Origin: Acidobacteriaceae bacterium
GTDB lineage: Bacteria; Acidobacteriota; Terriglobia; Bryobacterales; Bryobacteraceae
Length of the DNA: 64,000 nt
Direction: 5' to 3'
NCBI GenBank assembly: GCA_019233755.1
Contig: JAFAMD010000010.1
Location: forward strand, 1-64,000
A program made the translations under genes and the position numbers. Below are positions 30,001 through 36,902 of the stretch, in pieces; the first letter of the stretch is position 1, and the number at the start of each line of letters is the position of its first letter. The notes under the pieces were generated by a model. It saw only the letters and a program-made list of their open reading frames with translations, had not been told where the DNA came from and searched no databases.

Positions 30001-31545
30001 TAACTGGTTCAAATCCAGCAGCTTGCCTCGTTTCCTTTCCCAGCCCATCCACGCCCCTTCGCGTGGGTTGTACACCCGGTAACGATGAAATAGGTAGAAC
30101 CCGCCAAAAGGTTCACCGGCATATCTGCGATTCAAGTCCTCGATCAGGCGAATCGCCAGATCGAGGCGTCGATCCTGCTCAACGGCCGGCTCGGCAGTAT
30201 CGGGCAGATCGGTCAAAAGCGCATAGAAGATATTCGGATCGCGATTAACGAGGTAGCGAATCTCGAGATCGTCCACCAACTGCCGAATCTGTTTGTCGCT
30301 GATCAGCAGGGTGGGGATCGCGACCATGGTCGCGCAAGAAGCGTCCACGCCTTTGGAGAAGTCGAGCTTGGACAAAGGGTACGGCGTGAGCACGCTGGTG
30401 ACCAGGTAATTCATCAGCTCGACAGCCGCTTGGGCGGCGGGCAGGATGAGCAAGATGCCGCCGATGATGAGGCCAAGCCCGGCGTCTATCGAGACAATGC
30501 GCGTGATCAGGAAAACAACCGTTAACAGCGTAACGGCTTCAATGCCGATAATGTAGATCTCGTCCGGGAACCGGCAGAAGAGGTGTTGGATGCTGGCGCC
30601 CGGTCCCCGATGGTAACCGGCCTCCTGCAACAGCTCCTGGCTGCCGACGCTGTCTACTATGTAATAGCCGACGTGGCGCAGGCGCTCGCGCAGCGGTTCG
30701 GTAGTGTCGGGCTCGATCATGGCCTCTTCAGCCATCCGGACGGCAAGGCGCGCCAGTTCGAACTCGTTCAGATCGGATCGCGCCGCTATCTTGGCAACCC
30801 TGAGCCGATATTGTTCCCGACTGTGGAAATCCATTCGCGGATATACGCCGGAAGGGTCGAGCTGCAGGATCCGGTGAATAACCGAAAGGCGTTCGAGGAT
30901 TTCGCGCCAATCAATTTCGCCTATGAACCGAAGACTCGTAATGATGGCGCCGATGTCGAAAGAAGGCGCCGCCGCGCCTTTTTCCCGAAAAGCGGCTAGC
31001 GCCTGATGTCCGCGCCGCGCGAGCACTTCCAGCAGGCACACCTTAAGCGCAACGAGTATGCCTCCAAGCTCGGTGAGCCGAAGCGGTTCCACTTCCTGAA
31101 CGGATTCGACGAAATAGGAGAAAACCGGCACCGTCAGGCGGTATTTGGCGGCCACCAGCATGGCACGCGCCAGTACAATGCACCGCGGAATGGCGTCTTC
31201 GGTCTGCGTGCGCACCTGCGGCGTCGCCGAAAGCGTGCGCAGCGAATCGCGAATCCCCTGCAAATCGCTCCGTATCAGACGTAAGTTGTCATAGAGCCAC
31301 CTCAGGTCGTCGGTAGGCTCGTCGGATCGAAGCTTGTAGAGATCTTCTTCCAGAGCGGCAAGCCGGTGAGTCTCTGCGCGGAATATCTGGCGCGGCCTGG
31401 CCGAATGCCGTCTGCCCGGAAGCCAGGCGCATGATCGGGCAGCGCGCACAGCCTGGTCGTGAATATCCTCTCGTTCGGCGCCGGTGACGTGCAGCCGCTC
31501 CAATTCAATGAGCACGGCATTCATTTCGTGTGTAGGCTCGGGCAT
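27001..31545 (-). CDS. Cyclic beta-glucan synthase-like glycosyltransferase with glucoamylase-like domain
   Basis: The 1514-residue protein resembles the N-terminal and central parts of NdvB/Cgs. It has a cytoplasmic N-terminal region, membrane segments at about 330-390, a family GT84-type transferase core at about 395-730 (TLDSDTQLP with DxD-like acidic residues near 543, 'LLSHDLIEGAYARAG', 'RRRHRWLRGDWQ'), further membrane segments at about 735-900, and a glucoamylase-like domain at about 1200-1480 ('SWTGTMFEYLMPVIWM', 'RNVPWGISEAAY', 'SPYGFYESADY', 'WMAHHQGMSLTALCNV'). NdvB proteins are about 2800 residues and end in a GH94 phosphorylase domain; that part is absent and the frame stops cleanly. 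It follows a fused ABC exporter by 9 bases, as expected for an NdvA/NdvB-like pair. Product inferred, not proven. Confidence 0.85.
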   Translation of the reverse strand: MPEPTHEMNAVLIELERLHVTGAEREDIHDQAVRAARSCAWLPGRRHSARPRQIFRAETHRLAALEEDLYKLRSDEPTDDLRWLYDNLRLIRSDLQGIRDSLRTLSATPQVRTQTEDAIPRCIVLARAMLVAAKYRLTVPVFSYFVESVQEVEPLRLTELGGILVALKVCLLEVLARRGHQALAAFREKGAAAPSFDIGAIITSLRFIGEIDWREILERLSVIHRILQLDPSGVYPRMDFHSREQYRLRVAKIAARSDLNEFELARLAVRMAEEAMIEPDTTEPLRERLRHVGYYIVDSVGSQELLQEAGYHRGPGASIQHLFCRFPDEIYIIGIEAVTLLTVVFLITRIVSIDAGLGLIIGGILLILPAAQAAVELMNYLVTSVLTPYPLSKLDFSKGVDASCATMVAIPTLLISDKQIRQLVDDLEIRYLVNRDPNIFYALLTDLPDTAEPAVEQDRRLDLAIRLIEDLNRRYAGEPFGGFYLFHRYRVYNPREGAWMGWERKRGKLLDLNQLLRGAYDPFPVKAGDMSRLPVIRYVITLDSDTQLPRGSAQKMIGAMAHPLNRPLIDPELNIVTRGYGILQPRVGISVHSASRSRLASIYSGQTGFDIYSRAISDVYQDLYGDGIFTGKGIYDVNALRQVLERRFPRNALLSHDLIEGAYARAGLASDIEVIDDYPSHYSAYNRRRHRWLRGDWQIVRWIFNRVPDESRRLVQNPISLVSRWKIVDNLRRSLMEPATLFLLIAGWFWLPGGPRFWTLVTLALLFLPIYFRLIFALIRAVALRNTITAREALGDFVVSHVSIVLNIAFLAHQALVAMDAIVRTIVRSTITHSRLLEWETATEAELGIRKRTPVDIYLDWVPLLAVAIGVCLIWRPEAAPWALPFLIAWCCSKLLAIWMNRSPHSDESELTPDEHVFLRDLALRTWRYFAEFSNQNNNWLIPDNVQEEPYRIAERISPTNLGFLFNARQAALEFGYVTRSEFAEQTENTLNSALKLPRYQGHFLNWYETVSMKPLEPRFVSTVDSGNLVASLWSLKQGCLDLLDQPLIPQTALSGLEDHARMLDPMPLPRELRRLFKQRDLKKKDAATWLPIVLSLPDLVPAEDDEQADKNRAWWRRQWRARITALRQEAQHFLPWCLPEFEPLRKMAVPQFTLPSKPLTLDNSESYYRELDSQLTSLALQAAIPPDVSTLIFRLRTELPACRERAEVLSGRLKRLALECDRLADEMSFSMFANRERNLLSIGYEVGKQELSKACYDLLASEARTATFIAVAKDEAVQDTWFRLGRQHTVCEKETVPISWTGTMFEYLMPVIWMKSHPNTLLDRAVSGAVRAQEGYGRNRNVPWGISEAAYSKKDELGNYQYAAFGVPCLALNVARSGSLVISPYSSCLALMVDRAVSLKNLLRMARKKWLSPYGFYESADYTAGRARRLLPRKYELVRCWMAHHQGMSLTALCNVLFDFPFQRWFHAERLVQASELILQERPLRVRPITDLQPRRVLPFGAKTIAAKLRSTT

Positions 31546-31554
31546 AATTGGGGC

Positions 31555-33387
31555 CTACCTGTAGCTCGACGCCTGCAGCTCGAACATTTCGGCGTAACGC
31601 CCGCCATGAGCCATCAGAGTATCGTGGCTACCCTCCTCCGCAATGGCGCCGTCTTCCAGGACAATGATCCGCTCCGCCATGCGGACTGTAGAGAATCGGT
31701 GCGAAATGAACAGAGCCATTTTGCCCACTGTTAGTTCGTTGAACCGTTCGAAAACTTGATATTCGGCCCGCGCATCGAGCGCAGCCGTTGGTTCGTCGAG
31801 AATCAGGACCTGTGCTTCGCGAAGATAAGCACGGGCGAGCGCCAGCTTCTGCCATTCACCTCCCGAGAGATCTACGCCGCTTTCGAACCGTCGTCCTAGC
31901 ATCTGATCGTATCCCCGCGGGAGGCGCTCAATTACGCCGTCGGCCAGGCTCTTTTCGGCGGCTGACCGGATTCGGGAAAGATCTGACAAGAATTCAATCC
32001 GACCCACCGCGATGTTCTCTCGGGCGGTCATCTCATATCGCATAAAGTCCTGGAAGATGACGCCGATTTCTCTGCACAGATCTTCGATATCGTACTCGCG
32101 GAGATCCACACCATCGAGCAGGACGCGGCCGCCCGTCGGGTCGTAGAGCCGCGTGATCAGCTTCACGATCGTAGTCTTTCCTTGGCCGTTCTGGCCGATG
32201 AGGGCTATGCGCTCTCCGGGTTCGAGATGGAAATTCAGCCGGTTCAAGACCAGTCGCTCCGTACCCGGGTACCTGAACGAGACGTTTTGAAATTCGAAGC
32301 CCCGGACCATTGGCCGCGGCGCCGGAATCGCATCAGGCCGTGAAGTGACCGTTGGACGCATCTCGAAGAACGCCAGCAGGTCCGTGAGAAACAGAGCCTG
32401 GTCGGCGATGCTCGAGAGTGTCGAGAATATCTGCGAGATGTTGTTCGACGCGTTGATAATGGATTGGGTCAGGAACGATAAGGTCCCTATAGTGAACGCA
32501 CCGATAGCGGTTTGGTAGATAACCCACACGTACGAGCCGTAATAGCCGCCGGTGCTGACGAGCGACAACAGTGAAACCGCCCACAGCCTGCGCCGGAAGA
32601 GTTCGAGATTTTCATCGAAGATCTGGTTGGAGAGGTCGGTGAAGCGGCCGGTCAAGAAATTACTCAGACCAAACAGTTTCAGCTCCTTCGCGGCTTCCCT
32701 GCTGCCGCCAAGCTGACGCAGGTAGTCGAGCTGGCGCTTGATCGGAGTCTGGCGAAAATTCTTGGCGTAGTTCAAAAATGCGAAGTGACTTTCTCCGAGG
32801 AACGCAGGGATCAGGCAGGCGATCAGCAGAAGCAGCAGCCATGGAGAGAAGAACAGAATGGCCGCCGATAGCGAAAGAGTTGTCAGGACCTGCTGGAAGA
32901 GCCGGCCGATGGACTGAATCATCCCGAGCCGGTCCGTAGCCTGTACGCGGGCCCGTTCGAGCCTGTCATAGAAAACGGGATCTTCATAGGCTTGCAGGTC
33001 GAGCTGTGAGGCATGCCGCATGACCGCAATGCTGACGTGCCGCGTGTATCGGTCAGCGAGCACCGAATCGTAGTAATCAATCAGCCGGCCGGCAACGCTG
33101 CCGCTTACCGCAAGCGCGAATTCGATGATCGCAAGCCACCACAGATGCGTGGCTGAGGCAGCGAACGTGGTTCTGTGCTGAACGATATCGGTGATGACGT
33201 CGATGATGAGTTTGCTGACATAGGCGGTACTGACCGGGACGAGCGAGGCTACCACCCGAAACAGCAGGCCCAAGGCGACTACGTACGGCCCTGATTGCCA
33301 AACGATACGCAGTACGGGCGGCACGTTCTCGAGCGCTTTCAAGCGCTCGCTCCATGCAGAAAGAAAGGGTTGATTTTTATTCGTCAC
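31555..33387 (-). CDS. Fused ABC exporter (membrane domain plus ATPase)
   Basis: The 610-residue half-transporter has a six-helix membrane domain (about 25-330) and an ATPase domain (about 360-600) with Walker A GQNGQGKTT, Q-loop 'VIFQDFMRYEMTARENI', signature LSGGEWQKLALARA, Walker B VLILDEPTAALDA and H-loop 'ALFISHRFS'. It should work as a homodimer. Cyclic glucan synthases in Rhizobiales have such an exporter (NdvA), and here the synthase-like gene begins 9 bases after its stop, so export of that product is a reasonable inference; lipid or peptide export cannot be excluded. The start is GTG at 33387. Confidence 0.92.
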   Translation of the reverse strand: MTNKNQPFLSAWSERLKALENVPPVLRIVWQSGPYVVALGLLFRVVASLVPVSTAYVSKLIIDVITDIVQHRTTFAASATHLWWLAIIEFALAVSGSVAGRLIDYYDSVLADRYTRHVSIAVMRHASQLDLQAYEDPVFYDRLERARVQATDRLGMIQSIGRLFQQVLTTLSLSAAILFFSPWLLLLLIACLIPAFLGESHFAFLNYAKNFRQTPIKRQLDYLRQLGGSREAAKELKLFGLSNFLTGRFTDLSNQIFDENLELFRRRLWAVSLLSLVSTGGYYGSYVWVIYQTAIGAFTIGTLSFLTQSIINASNNISQIFSTLSSIADQALFLTDLLAFFEMRPTVTSRPDAIPAPRPMVRGFEFQNVSFRYPGTERLVLNRLNFHLEPGERIALIGQNGQGKTTIVKLITRLYDPTGGRVLLDGVDLREYDIEDLCREIGVIFQDFMRYEMTARENIAVGRIEFLSDLSRIRSAAEKSLADGVIERLPRGYDQMLGRRFESGVDLSGGEWQKLALARAYLREAQVLILDEPTAALDARAEYQVFERFNELTVGKMALFISHRFSTVRMAERIIVLEDGAIAEEGSHDTLMAHGGRYAEMFELQASSYR

Positions 33388-33714
33388 GCTGGTCCGCGGA
33401 AAAGCAGCGAAAAATCAGAGCGAGGCGTACCGCAGACCGGCACGCTATCGATGATGATCATAAAGTAGATTCGCTACCTACCTCTAGGTTACTTATAGGC
33501 TTGCTGATGGGAACGGGACGTGCAGCCTGGGAAGCGTTCACGCGCTTGGTATGACCGTCAAGCGAGTGGACGAGGTGGAGATTGTCATGCCCGAACGAAT
33601 GCGCCAAGGCTTGCAGCGCAAATGACGGATGGGGCCCGCAAAACTACGACGGCCCCGTCATCGGCACTGGCGTAGCGCATCCCTCGGCATCTTTTCAAAA
33701 ATTATCCGCTACGA
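33388..33714. other. Divergent intergenic region before the ECF42 promoter
   Basis: No reading frame here has protein character. It should contain the promoter of the minus-strand exporter operon, but I do not recognise a clear one. Confidence 0.3.
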
Positions 33715-33741
33715 TGTCGAGAATACGCCGCGTGCTCCGAC
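33715..33741 (+). promoter_or_regulatory. Candidate ECF42 sigma-factor promoter
   Basis: TGTCGA at 33715-33720 is followed, after 17 bases, by CGAC at 33738-33741. This matches the promoter pattern I recall for ECF42 sigma factors (TGTCGA in the -35 region, CGA/TC in the -10 region), and the ECF42 gene is the second gene of the operon it would drive. The start codon of the first gene lies about 47 bases downstream. Confidence 0.6.
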
Positions 33742-33788
33742 TACCGTCTGACAGCGCTAAAGGCCGTCGCAAAATGAAAGGAGAAGAC

Positions 33789-34184
33789 GTGAAGTACATT
33801 TTGATGATGAACACCATGAAGGCGGGTTGTGAACCGTTTCCCGACTGGTCCAAGAAGGACCTCCAGACGCACATCGCATTCATGATTGACCTGAACAAAA
33901 GACTCCGCGAATCCGGTGAGTTGGTGTCCGCCGAAGGTTTGGCCTTTCCGGATCAGGCTAGGCTGGTGCGGGCCGGAAAGGACGGGATGCCAGTCACGGA
34001 CGGCGTGTTCCCGGAGGGGAAAGAGTTTCTGGCCGGCTATTGGATCGTCGATGTCGATACCCCCGAGCGGGCGTATGCGGTTGCTGCACAAGCGTCGGCG
34101 GCTCCCGGACCCGGGGGCGTGCCGCTGAACATGCCCATTGAAGTGCGGCCGGTAATGAGCGGACCGCCTCCTGAATTCTTTTGA
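33789..34184 (+). CDS. YCII-related (DGPF-family) protein
   Basis: The 131-residue product begins 'MKYILMMNTMKAGCEPFP', the standard opening of YCII-related proteins encoded beside ECF42 sigma factors. The family is named for a DGPF motif; here the equivalent position reads TDGVFPEGKEFLAGYW, so Pro is replaced by Val. The fold is a dimeric ferredoxin-like barrel; the biochemical role is unknown. The frame is open to 33582, but the GTG at 33789 lies 5 bases after AAAGGAG and matches the family, so I start there. It overlaps the sigma-factor gene by 4 bases and the candidate ECF42 promoter lies upstream. Confidence 0.88.
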   Translation: MKYILMMNTMKAGCEPFPDWSKKDLQTHIAFMIDLNKRLRESGELVSAEGLAFPDQARLVRAGKDGMPVTDGVFPEGKEFLAGYWIVDVDTPERAYAVAAQASAAPGPGGVPLNMPIEVRPVMSGPPPEFF

Positions 34185-35491
34185 CGAGATCTGCTGTGAC
34201 GCCGGGGTTGTTGGACGGACCTTCCGAGCACCTGCTGCGAGAACTTATGCCGCAGGTGCTCGGGGCGGTGATTCGGCGTTTCCGCGATTTCGCCGGCGGC
34301 GAGGACGCGGTTCAGGAGGCGTTCATTGCGGCAGCCATTCAGTGGCCACGGGAAGGCGTTCCTGACAATCCTCGCGCCTGGCTGATTCAGGTCGCCTCCC
34401 GGCGGATGACGGATTACCTGCGCAGCGAGCTGGCTCGCCGGCGCCGGGAGGCCGACAAGGCCATGGAGGTGAACCAACGGGCGCCGGCGACCGATGTGCT
34501 GAACAAGGCAGAGGAAGATGACACACTCATCCTCCTCTTCATGTGCTGTCATGCATCTCTGAGTGCGTCATCGGCGATCGCCCTGACGTTACGGGCAGTG
34601 GGCGGCTTGACCACGGCCGAAATAGCGCACGCGTTCCTGGTACCGGAGCCGACCATGGCACAGCGGATCAGCCGGGCGAAGCAGAGCATCAAGGCTTCCG
34701 GGGTGCCCTTCCGCTTGCCCAGCAACCAGGAAACGGCGCAGCGGCTCCCCGCTGTGCTGCACGTGCTCTATCTGATCTTCAACGAGGGCTACACCAGCAG
34801 CGTCGGCCCAGGGTTGCAGAGACCCGAGCTATCCGGGGAGGCGATCCGGCTGACGCGAGCCGTTCACAAGTTGCTCCCGAACAACGCCGAGGTCGCGGGA
34901 TTGCTGGCGCTCATGCTGCTGACCGAGGCGCGCCGTGCTGCACGAACCGGACCCGGCAGCGAGTTGATCCCGCTCGCCAAACAAAATCGAAGTCTGTGGA
35001 ATCAGAAGCAGATCTCCGAAGGCATCGCACTCCTCACCGCGAGCCTCTCCCAGGGGTCGATTGGCGCGTATCAGCTACAGGCCGCCATTGCCGCCGTTCA
35101 TGATGAAGCGGCCCGCGCCGAGGATACCGACTGGCCGCAGATCCTGGCGCTGTATGACCTTCTAAAGCGCATGTCGGACAATCCCATGGTGATGCTCAAT
35201 CACGCAATTGCCGCTGCCATGGTCCATGGCCCGTCGGCGGGGCTCGAACTCCTTAATGCACTCGATGCCGATGGACGACTGGCCGGCAATCATCGCCTCG
35301 ATGCCGTTCGAGCTCATCTGCTGGAACTGGCCGGAGATCATGAGGCCGCGCTCGCACATTACCGCACTGCCGCCGGTCGGACGACGAGCCTTCCCGAACG
35401 GAATTACCTCATCACCCAGGCAGCCCGACTCGCAGAGAGCACAACGAGGCCGAAGTCGGAAGATTCCTCTCATTCCACCCGCAGCGCGTGA
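34181..35491 (+). CDS. ECF42-type RNA polymerase sigma factor with C-terminal extension
   Basis: The 436-residue protein joins sigma2 (about 30-100, 'FRDFAGGEDAVQEAFIAA', 'NPRAWLIQVASRRMTDYLR') and sigma4 (about 130-190, 'LTLRAVGGLTTAEIAHAFLVPEPTMAQRISRAKQ') to a long C-terminal region with helical-repeat character, including 'LYLIFNEGYTSSVG' and 'LLALMLLTEARRAARTGP'. This extended architecture and the YCII neighbour are typical of group ECF42, in which the extension is needed for activity and no anti-sigma factor is encoded nearby. I see none here. The start is TTG at 34181, overlapping the YCII stop by 4 bases; a GTG at 34196 is an alternative. Confidence 0.93.
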   Translation: MTRSAVTPGLLDGPSEHLLRELMPQVLGAVIRRFRDFAGGEDAVQEAFIAAAIQWPREGVPDNPRAWLIQVASRRMTDYLRSELARRRREADKAMEVNQRAPATDVLNKAEEDDTLILLFMCCHASLSASSAIALTLRAVGGLTTAEIAHAFLVPEPTMAQRISRAKQSIKASGVPFRLPSNQETAQRLPAVLHVLYLIFNEGYTSSVGPGLQRPELSGEAIRLTRAVHKLLPNNAEVAGLLALMLLTEARRAARTGPGSELIPLAKQNRSLWNQKQISEGIALLTASLSQGSIGAYQLQAAIAAVHDEAARAEDTDWPQILALYDLLKRMSDNPMVMLNHAIAAAMVHGPSAGLELLNALDADGRLAGNHRLDAVRAHLLELAGDHEAALAHYRTAAGRTTSLPERNYLITQAARLAESTTRPKSEDSSHSTRSA

Positions 35492-35513
35492 ATCACATCC
35501 CCGCGAGCCGCTC

Positions 35514-35849
35514 CTATTCACTTTCGTCGGACTCTGCGAGCAAATCGCCCAGCCGATCAAGCCTTCGTTCCCATAGCGAACGCCGATCGTCGATCCATTG
35601 CTCCAGGGCCGCAAGCCCTGCCGTCTCGATCCGGCAAGTGCGTACCCTCCCGACCTTCTCGGTGTGCACCAGTCCGCTTTCCTCCAATACCTGCAGGTGC
35701 TGAACCACCGCTGTCAGAGTGATGTCGAGAGGTGTCGCCAACTGCGAGACCGATAGAGGCCGTTCGCTGAGCTTCTCCACGATCGCGCGACGGGTGGGAT
35801 CGCCGAGCGCATGAAACACCCGGTCGACTGTTGCTTTGGGGCTGGGCAT
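35514..35849 (-). CDS. ArsR-family repressor
   Basis: The 111-residue winged-helix protein has 'VFHALGDPTRRAIVEKLSERPLSVSQLATPL', recognition helix 'TLTAVVQHLQVLEESGLV' and wing 'KVGRVRTCRIE', the subgroup normally encoded with AHSA1/SRPBCC proteins. There are no cysteines placed as metal ligands. The frame is open to 35903, but that would overlap the SRPBCC gene, whereas the ATG at 35849 lies 8 bases after that gene's stop and fits the family start. It probably represses its own operon through the two repeats upstream of the SRPBCC gene. It converges on the sigma-factor gene. Confidence 0.9.
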   Translation of the reverse strand: MPSPKATVDRVFHALGDPTRRAIVEKLSERPLSVSQLATPLDITLTAVVQHLQVLEESGLVHTEKVGRVRTCRIETAGLAALEQWIDDRRSLWERRLDRLGDLLAESDESE

Positions 35850-35857
35850 CTCACTGG

Positions 35858-36331
35858 CTAGCCTGCAAGCTCTGTCGCCAATTGATCGAGCAACTTGCGC
35901 CAACCCGCTTCGCGTATTTGAGGGCCATCAGCACCCTCAAAGAATGCTCCCTGAAATGTGCAGATGAGGTCGGTTCCTTTGTCCGTTGGCAAAAGCTCAA
36001 ACGTTACCAGCGAGGCCGAGATGCGCTTATCACCGAAGGTCATCGTGGAAGCGGTTACAACGCGCCGGTTTGGCACAATGTCCTGATATCTTCCCTCGTT
36101 CGTAAACGCGACGCCCTCGAATGGAGTTCCTTCCTTGAAACGAAACCGCGCCCGCTCGCTGCCTCCGACTCGAAAATCCATCTCGAATTGCTCGACGTCA
36201 TGGTTTTGCCCCTCTGCAAACCAGCGGCGCTTCATGGTCGCCTCGGCGAAAGCAGAGAACACGCGTTCGGGCGGCTTCGGATAGCTACGCTCGATGACGA
36301 ATGTGCTGTGAATAACAGATGGCTCTTGCAT
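35858..36331 (-). CDS. SRPBCC (AHSA1-like) protein
   Basis: The 157-residue product begins 'MQEPSVIHSTFVIERSYPKPPERVFSAFAE' in spirit of the START-like SRPBCC fold, continuing 'MKRRWFAEG', 'FRVGGSERARFRF', 'TSFELLPTDKGT'-like strands and a final helix 'GWRKLLDQLATEL'. These proteins have a deep hydrophobic ligand cavity and commonly travel with an ArsR regulator; the ligand is unknown. It is first in a two-gene operon with the ArsR gene 8 bases downstream. A purine-rich GGGAGAGG lies before its ATG, and a near-consensus promoter is present upstream. Confidence 0.9.
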   Translation of the reverse strand: MQEPSVIHSTFVIERSYPKPPERVFSAFAEATMKRRWFAEGQNHDVEQFEMDFRVGGSERARFRFKEGTPFEGVAFTNEGRYQDIVPNRRVVTASTMTFGDKRISASLVTFELLPTDKGTDLICTFQGAFFEGADGPQIREAGWRKLLDQLATELAG

Positions 36332-36352
36332 GGGTCCTCTCCCTTGTTAGTG

Positions 36353-36410
36353 AAGTGGCAACTTCAGTATCAGTCCAAGTCCCGCAATTGTCAAGTGGAT
36401 ACTTCAGTAT
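36353..36410 (-). promoter_or_regulatory. Promoter of the SRPBCC-ArsR operon flanked by two operators
   Basis: On the minus strand a perfect -35 TTGACA (36389-36394) and a -10 GATACT (36366-36371) are 17 bases apart. AAGTGGATACTT (36393-36404) overlaps the -35, and AAGTGGCAACTT (36353-36364) covers the expected start site. Both are AAGT-N4-ACTT dyads within an 18-base direct repeat, 40 bases apart (about four helical turns). This is a good layout for ArsR autorepression. Confidence 0.72.
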
Positions 36411-36555
36411 TTCTAAACCACTTCCGGATCACGGCATTTCTCAACGCAAAGCTTCCCCACACCGGAATCGCGCAACGACCCGGCGCCGCTGCTTCGGACG
36501 TACAATGATGCTGAATTCGTGGCGTTCTTTGAGCACGCAGAAAGAAAGGAACGAC

Positions 36556-36795
36556 ATGGGAACAGCACAAGGGGCGCGGACCGCTCGCGCAAAGAAATTT
36601 ACGATCGTTTCCGATAGCGCACAAGATTGGTTTGAAATTGTTGAGTGTGCGGACGGAGCTGAGGGCATTGCCGAACTCAACGAGAAGTATCCGGCCGCTG
36701 CTGGGTGGATGATCGTGGACAGTGCCGATACCAGGGAGGAAGCAACTCTGAAGCTCGGAAAGCACCGGGCCGAAGCGAGAAGGGATTTTGAGTGA
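36556..36795 (+). CDS. Small protein of unknown function
   Basis: The 79-residue product begins MGTAQGARTARAKKFTIVSD and contains 'DWFEIVECADGAEGIAELNE' and 'WMIVDSADTREEATLKLGKH'. It looks like a small soluble alpha/beta protein and I do not recognise the family. The start is supported by AAAGGA 5 bases before the ATG. A longer frame from 36319 overlaps the SRPBCC promoter and has no protein character. It is followed by a weak CCTTCA/TGAAGG hairpin (36825-36844) before frdA. Confidence 0.65.
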   Translation: MGTAQGARTARAKKFTIVSDSAQDWFEIVECADGAEGIAELNEKYPAAAGWMIVDSADTREEATLKLGKHRAEARRDFE

Positions 36796-36902
36796 GGTCG
36801 TCAGAGTTCAGCTTTGACTCCCTTCCTTCAGTGACTATTGAAGGCGCCTAAATCGGGACCTGAGGTCCGATCCGAGAGGTATCATTCAGCCTATCTGCCA
36901 TT

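Noticed and set aside
36319-36555. A longer start for the small protein ending at 36795.
   Set aside because: The extension covers the SRPBCC-ArsR promoter and operators, and the ATG at 36556 has a proper ribosome site.
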